A model generated the notes under the pieces. That model ran no database searches. It had not been told where the DNA came from and was given only the letters and a program-made list of their open reading frames with translations. A DNA stretch of 64,000 bases. It comes from Apostichopus japonicus. Its lineage: Eukaryota > Echinodermata > Holothuroidea > Aspidochirotida > Stichopodidae. A program made the position numbers and the translations under genes. The number at the start of each line of letters is the position of its first letter. Within the stretch, counting starts at the first letter, position 1. This document shows positions 59,113 through 64,000 of this stretch, piece by piece. The stretch lies in the NCBI RefSeq assembly GCF_037975245.1, contig NC_092562.1, forward strand, positions 29,958,054 through 30,022,053. The letters are read 5' to 3'.

Positions 59113-60561
59113 GAAGCTTCCATTCTGGCGGTAGGCGGTGGTACCACATGGGGGGTTCCGTGTACGTTGCAGCCGGAGTTTGTGTATGATGTAGATTTAT
59201 CAGGCGTTGACAATGAACTCAAGAGGATGGTGGAGGAACTAAAAAAAAATGGAAAGAAATCCACCCTTGCCTCAGATTTCTGGGAGATCTCTATGCTTGA
59301 AAATAGTGGTCCTCAGGGATCTTCTGTAGATGATACAGTTGGGACAGGGGGTGAGCCTGTGTTAGTAGGTGACGGGTCTGGTGTGGAGGTGGAGCCTGTT
59401 TTAGAAGTAGGCGAGGGGGCTGGTGTGGAGGCAGAGCCTGTTTTAGAAGTAGGCGAGGGGTCTGGTGAGGAGGCCGGGCCTGTTTTAGAAGTAGGTGAGG
59501 GGTCTGGTGTGGAGGCAGAGCCTGTTTTAGAAGTAGGTGAGGGGTCTGGTGTGGAGGTGGAGCCTGTTTTAGAAGTAGGTGAGGGGTCTGGTGTGGAGGC
59601 AGAGCCTGTTTTAGAAGTAGGCGAGGGGTCTGGTGAGGAGGCCGGGCCTGTTTTAGAAGTAGGTGAGGGGTCTGGTGTGGAGGCAGAACCTGTTTTAGAA
59701 GTAGGTGAGGGGTCTGGTGTGGAGGCAGAGCCTGTTTTAGAAGTAGGCGAGGGGTCTGGTGAGGAGGCCGGGCCTGTTTTAGAAGTAGGTGAGGGGTCTG
59801 GTGTGGAGGCAGAGCCTGTTTTAGAAGTAGGTGAGGGGTCTGGTGTGGAGGCAGAGCCTGTTTTAGAAGTAGGCGAGGGGTCTGGTGAGGAGGCCGGGCC
59901 TGTTTTAGAAGTAGGCGAGGGGTCTGGTGTGGAGGTGGAGCCTGTTTTAGAAGTAGACGAGGGGTCTGACGTGGAGGTCGATGGGGCGGATGAGCCTGTG
60001 TTAGGTGAGGGTTCGTCATCAGATTTTGACTGGTCAGTTGATTTGGATTCAATGTTTAATGCCTTAGGTACTCCAACATGCAATTGCCTGAGTGTCTTGG
60101 TCCCAATGCTTCAAGAAATTTTGGTTGAAGTAAAGAGCTTAAAAAAGAACTCAGTTAAACCTGTAAAGTCTTTTTGTTCTGCGACACCTTCACCTGCTGT
60201 TGTTGCAGATAATGTGGACGTTTTGAGAGTTGAAGGGGAGGGTGATGAAAAGTATTATGTGGTAAAAGAAGAGATTATAACCAATCTGCTCATACTGAAT
60301 GGTTCACCTAGTTCCGTTGCCCGGAAATTGGCAGATTTAATTTTTTCTGACGAAGAACGCTTGTCAGGAAACATGATGGGACGAAGAGGGAGACCACAAC
60401 TTCACCCACTCAAGGTCTCTGCTTTGCAAGACGCATTATTTAGAGTTTGTCCCGTCTCCCCTCAAGAGAAAAGTGCAGTGTGGAAACTGTGTATACAAAG
60501 CATAGATTGTGCAAGTCGCCACTTGAGACGGGTTAAGAAAGTGGGATTGGAAACTCCTTAA
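59113..60561 (+). CDS. Tudor-BEN protein, exon 6: acidic repeats and BEN domain
   Basis: Residues 244-725. A short start (EASILAVGGGTTWGVP) leads to fifteen acidic repeats of about 14 residues (EPVLEVGEGSGVEA type, 59353-59979). A short linker with a helical stretch (VLVPMLQEILVEVKSLKKN) follows. The C-terminal 100 residues fit a BEN domain: ARKLADLIFSDEERLSG, then RGRPQLHPLKVSALQDALF, then SAVWKLCIQSIDCASRHL, then RRVKKVG. BEN domains bind DNA or mediate chromatin contacts and are known in animal regulators and some viral and mobile-element proteins. Acceptor TTTGATCAG, phase 0. The gene follows the transposase gene closely on the same strand. Confidence 0.78.
   Translation, partial: EASILAVGGGTTWGVPCTLQPEFVYDVDLSGVDNELKRMVEELKKNGKKSTLASDFWEISMLENSGPQGSSVDDTVGTGGEPVLVGDGSGVEVEPVLEVGEGAGVEAEPVLEVGEGSGEEAGPVLEVGEGSGVEAEPVLEVGEGSGVEVEPVLEVGEGSGVEAEPVLEVGEGSGEEAGPVLEVGEGSGVEAEPVLEVGEGSGVEAEPVLEVGEGSGEEAGPVLEVGEGSGVEAEPVLEVGEGSGVEAEPVLEVGEGSGEEAGPVLEVGEGSGVEVEPVLEVDEGSDVEVDGADEPVLGEGSSSDFDWSVDLDSMFNALGTPTCNCLSVLVPMLQEILVEVKSLKKNSVKPVKSFCSATPSPAVVADNVDVLRVEGEGDEKYYVVKEEIITNLLILNGSPSSVARKLADLIFSDEERLSGNMMGRRGRPQLHPLKVSALQDALFRVCPVSPQEKSAVWKLCIQSIDCASRHLRRVKKVGLETP
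59353..59979 (+). repeat. coding minisatellite, 42-bp unit, about 15 copies
   Basis: The unit is GAGCCTGTTTTAGAAGTAGG followed by a GAGGGGTCTGGTGTGGAG-type half. Units carrying GTGGAGGCA and GAGGAGGCC alternate in a three-unit order over most of the array, so there is a higher-order period of 126 bases. The 42-base length keeps the frame of exon 6, and it also leaves both minus-strand frames open, which produces two long antisense frames that I do not regard as genes. Confidence 0.95.
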
Positions 60562-61222
60562 CTGTAATTAACAGGTCTTAAATTTTCACATCTTTTACAC
60601 ATATCTCAATTTGCTTGCATTCTCATGATTTATACTCATTTTTATATGTATTTGTATTTCCATCAAAGTTGTAATCTTCATCACTTTTGCAGCTTTTGCT
60701 TTGAAAATTAAGTTATCTATCAATTTTGTTATTTCATCTATCAATTTTGTTATTTCATGTATCAATTTTGTTATTTCATTGTTATTTTCATCAATTTTGT
60801 CAATTCATCAGTTTTGTTAGTTATTTTCTTCATCAATTTTGCAGCTATTGCTATTAAAATGTGCCTCTGCATGCTACTTGTTTGACTTATATTTTTGTTT
60901 GAGTTTGTTATAAAATAAGCTTGATCGCCATTACATTTTGTGTGTTACTTTTCAAACTCTAGTCGAAAAGAGATCTGGTGAAAACATGGTGTTCATTGAT
61001 TGTCTTAGTATTTCCAAATGGATTTGCTCCACCCCTGCTAAAGAAACATTAAAGTCTTGTTACCCAACAGATCCCTTTACCTTAACCTTATAAAAAGCCA
61101 GGATATATCATTGTTCAACTTGAAATTTGTGCAGCTGCTGACTAAGGGATGGGAGAAGAAGGAAAACTTAGTAGACAGCATTACATGTAAACTGTAAGAT
61201 TATACAAATATATAATGGGGTA
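60562..61222 (+). other. 3' region of the Tudor-BEN gene
   Basis: Includes an AT-rich tandem repeat at about 60718-60780 (ATCAATTTTGTTATTTCAT, about 21-base period, three clear copies and diverged ones to 60845). Possible weak polyadenylation words (ATTAAA at about 61047). No other gene. Confidence 0.5.
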
Positions 61223-61230
61223 CTTACTTA

Positions 61231-62770
61231 TAGTGCTGTGCCGTTTACACGTGTAAACGAACGAAACATCGTTTAAACGTTTAATAAAACCTGATGAACG
61301 TTTAAACGAAACTATGATATCAACTGAAAATTAAATTATTGGCAAAAATCGCGTATCAATTCCTGTGTTTAGTTTGTCTACTACGCGAATCAACACAATT
61401 TATCCTTTTGTGAAAACTTCCTGACTCGCGGCACAAGTGTACTTTATATCGAGCCGACAACGGCGGCGCAGATAATCCAGTCAATGCATGTTCGATCGAA
61501 ATGATTACAATCCCTGTCCATCACGTTGAACTCTCCGACCAGACAATACCGGGTCGAATACTCGACTTGGTAATAGTTGTTCAAATACATGATCAAAGGA
61601 AATGTATCGATTGGAGATCGTAAAAAAAAACTCTGAAAATCAGTAGAGAAATTACCAATTGTGTACGAAAAGTAAGTTCGGTCCTTTCAAATTTTACGAA
61701 AGATCCAGCAAAACACTTTCGAAAAATTCACGCGAAACTGGCATATCGTGCTAAATGCAACTTATGTCATGTAAACAAGGCTCTAGTACACCCATTTATG
61801 AATAAACCATAAGACCACGTCTGGTGTTAAGCGGGGGGGGGGGGGGGGGAGAAAGTATTTTCTAGAATTTCCAAAATACGGAAAAAATAATGTCCTGCCA
61901 TTGTTAAGTGTATAGCAAATAGCCTAACCACCTCGTCTGTTACGGATCTCACGTAACTACAAAAACACAACTAATTGTATTTTGCGAACTTGACCTTTTC
62001 TACAAGAACATGGAAATAATGTTTAGCATTAGTTAATCATGCCGTGTGGCCTAAAACATATTTTATTACAAGGTTTACTTTCATAAAGATGGCCATAGCT
62101 TGATATCTTGTGCAGCGTGTATGAACTGTGCCTCTTGTATCATGGTGAATACTCCATGAAACGTTTCTTGGAAACGTGCCAAAAATGTTAACAAACAGGT
62201 GTAAGACAGGGATGAGTGCACAGTTGTTTGGTAAGGTTACCTGGGAAAAATTTGAGCACATGTACAGTATCCTACCGTAGTATTTAAGTTCGGTTAAACC
62301 GTACTGCAGTTGTAAACTGATGTACGGTGCGCGCTATTCATTGTTAGGCAGTCTAGAAACGGGGCTTTGCCGAACTTTTTTTGTTTCACAATATCGGAGG
62401 TTCTGTAAGTTTAACTTTTTAATGATTGTAAGACAGATTAAATCTCTTTTCATTTTATAACATAATATAGCTACTCTAACTTGTCATTTAAAATTTTTCA
62501 TCAGCTTCGCGACAATTTAAATTAAAAAAGTTGTCAGTATTTTGCATCCTCAACTGCGATTTTTTTTATCGCCAGACACGCAAAACTTTCCTTTTCCTTT
62601 TCCGGGGTCATCGCCCCACCAGGGCCCTAGGGCGGTCCCCTGGACCCAACGCCTTTATGCTCGCACGCTACGCGTGCTCGGCGTTTTCTCGCGATTTTCG
62701 CGAACGTTTAAACGAACGAAAAATCGGCCGTTTAAACGTTTAGGTCTTTAAACGAAAACTCACAGCCCTA
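61231..62770. mobile_element. hAT-type element, non-autonomous
   Basis: The left end TAGTGCTGTGCCGTTTACAC and the inverse of the right end (TAGGGCTGTGAGTTTTCG) are related inverted termini. They are flanked by CTTACTTA (61223-61230) and CTTACGTA (62771-62778), an 8-bp duplication with one change. Subterminal GTTTAAACG words occur at both ends. No transposase frame was found. An internal segment recurs at 42703-43345. Confidence 0.7.
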
Positions 62771-62778
62771 CTTACGTA

Positions 62779-63930
62779 CAAGTCACGGTGCCCCCCCCCC
62801 CCTCCACTCGCCACATACACCATCTAAACGCTGATTACACCATTGCACTTTCATGTTGAAGGCTAGTTGTCTTTATAAGCACATATATACTGTACTGTAT
62901 TGTGTGAGCAAATATGCTTCTAACAAAAGTTATGAGCAGTTACATGTAAATTATAATGAGGGAGTTAATGGTGATGTCACAGTGTCCTGGTCAACTACTG
63001 ACGGTATGCAAGGGCGAATGTGTATTTAATTACGTTATATGATGCTTAATCACATGTTTGAACAAAATGAAATTTCAAGTATTAACACATAAATATTCTA
63101 AAAATATACTTTAGTTGCATGTAATGGAGGATTTGGTGAAACCAAACATGTCTGGACTGACTACGGTTTGAAAATTCTACAAGGTTCGTGATCAACTTGA
63201 CCGTAGAGTATTTTCAGCAAATAAGTTTGTTTCCATTACATGCAAACCTGTCCGACCAAAGGCAATTAATGACTTCATTACATTTAAATAAAAAAAAAAA
63301 GCTTCTAACAGAAGTTATGACCTATTTTGTATAATTTTTAATGGGCGTGTCAATACGGGTTGCCATCAGGATCCCATCGATTATTGATGCTACAGTATGC
63401 AAAAGAAACTGCTAATTTGAGCATATCATATGGTGCGGGAAAACATTCTTCAAGCAAACAATTTTCTCGAAAATCTTGCAAAATTCGATCGTGAAAACCA
63501 TGTTCAAACATACTAACGTATGCCAGCCTATGCATCCCGGACGGTGAAAAAGCTACTGCAGGCCTATATTCAGCGTTACAATGCATATTAACCCTACCGT
63601 AACATTTTGGGACGATTTGACAGTGCAATTAAAGCTTAGGCTGACATTCTTGCATACAAGAAGTTCAGAACGAATGTTTTGTTCGAATAGAGAATATTTT
63701 GCGACCGCTGTTTTTTTCTAAAGAAGGGGTTTGTAGGAAGGAGTTTGGATGAGTAGGCCTACAGTGTGTTCATTAGGCCTATCGTACTAGTTTTGCGATT
63801 ATGAAACTTGTATGTCGATTGACACTTAATTTTGGTGATTCACCGAACTTTTTGATCAGAATTTGGAATAAATCTATTGCACATACAGTAGCGTTGAATT
63901 GATGATTTCATTTACTCGGGAAGAAGCCTA
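62779..63930. other. right end of window, no gene seen
   Basis: A C-run near 62791-62802. An inverted repeat joins TTGCATGTAATGGA (63113) and TCCATTACATGCAA (63232), about 120 bases apart, possibly a small foldback. A 92-codon minus-strand frame at 63350-63628 has no recognised features. Confidence 0.4.
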
Positions 63931-63939
63931 CCCCAATTC

Positions 63940-64000
63940 TTTCAAATCACGATGTAACGATCGATCGTTCTGCAACGTGATTCACGCTATAACGATAACA
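63940..64000. repeat. putative right subterminal repeat of the candidate large element
   Basis: CAAATCACGATGTAACGATC, then TTCACGCTATAACGATAACA. It resembles the inverse of the left subterminal zone at 49085-49145 in words and spacing. The window ends before any terminus. Confidence 0.4.

Larger units (their letters stand above)
48912..64000 (+). mobile_element. candidate large Tc1-type element, right end outside window
   Basis: At 48910-48911 a TA is followed by CAGTACCGCTCACATAAAAT, the style of a Tc1 terminus. The next 300 bases are packed with CACGAT, ATCGTG and CGATATAACG words. The last 60 bases of the window (CAAATCACGATGTAACGATC, then TTCACGCTATAACG) resemble the inverse of 49085-49145, as expected of a subterminal inverted repeat. 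Between them lie the transposase gene and the BEN-domain gene, both plus strand. If the ends are symmetrical the right terminus would fall near 64.15 kb, giving about 15 kb. This is an inference; the two ends could belong to unrelated copies. Confidence 0.4.

Noticed and set aside
59291-60083. Two long minus-strand open frames (over 250 codons each) across the minisatellite
   Set aside because: They arise because the 42-base unit is divisible by three and lacks stops in several frames. They have no start context, domains or splice support, while the plus strand has a coherent BEN-domain protein.
63110-63200. Possible further receptor exon (AG, then TGCATGTAATGGAGG)
   Set aside because: No EGF cysteine spacing, and the block is one arm of a small inverted repeat with 63232-63246.

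Overview
This window is nuclear DNA from an animal, most likely a marine invertebrate deuterostome. An echinoderm, and perhaps a sea cucumber, is my best guess, from the form of the Tie-type receptor exons and the repeat style; I could not test this. The evidence for a eukaryote is direct: short coding exons with GT/AG splice sites and consistent phases, AT-rich introns, LINE and Penelope-like retroelements, hAT and Tc1 DNA transposons with target-site duplications, and a tRNA-derived SINE. There are no bacterial operons, rRNA genes or CRISPR arrays.

Region 1 (1-10.6 kb) is intergenic and rich in repeats. It holds a 5'-truncated LINE end (2.6-3.56 kb). Abutting it is a minus-strand promoter-like block with heat-shock elements, a CCAAT box and a TATA box (3.75-3.98 kb). 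A G-rich hAT element with a perfect 8-bp duplication lies at 6991-8729. A foldback element full of TACGTACGTA palindromes lies at 9291-10138.

Region 2 (10.69-43.9 kb) is the 5' half of a plus-strand gene for a Tie-like receptor. Five exons are visible: signal peptide, two immunoglobulin-like or N-terminal modules, and two EGF modules. Every exon junction is phase 1. The introns carry a Tc1-type element (13910-17692), a hAT element (18232-21826) nested in a zone of spaced GTMACGYGAGTYAC words, a broken CR1/L2-like LINE (32.3-36.8 kb, minus), and a broken Penelope-like element flanked by direct repeats (37.4-39.6 kb, minus). I found no later Tie exons, so the rest of the gene lies beyond 64 kb or has been lost.

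Region 3 (44-64 kb) holds three plus-strand genes that look transposon-associated. The first is the last two exons of a protein with a Tudor/chromo-like end (47.6-48.35 kb). The second is a Tc1-family transposase with an intact DD34E triad, split by a 3-kb intron (49678-53725). The third is a six-exon gene (54286-60561) for a 725-residue nuclear protein with an N-terminal Tudor-like part, basic stretches, fifteen 14-residue acidic repeats and a C-terminal BEN domain. A Tc1-style terminus (TA then CAGTACCGCTCACATAAAAT) begins at 48912. Similar CACGAT/TCGTTA-rich sequence appears, apparently inverted, in the last 60 bases of the window. I therefore propose, without proof, that the transposase and BEN genes ride together in one element of about 15 kb whose right end is just outside the window. 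This is the best candidate here for an undescribed system.
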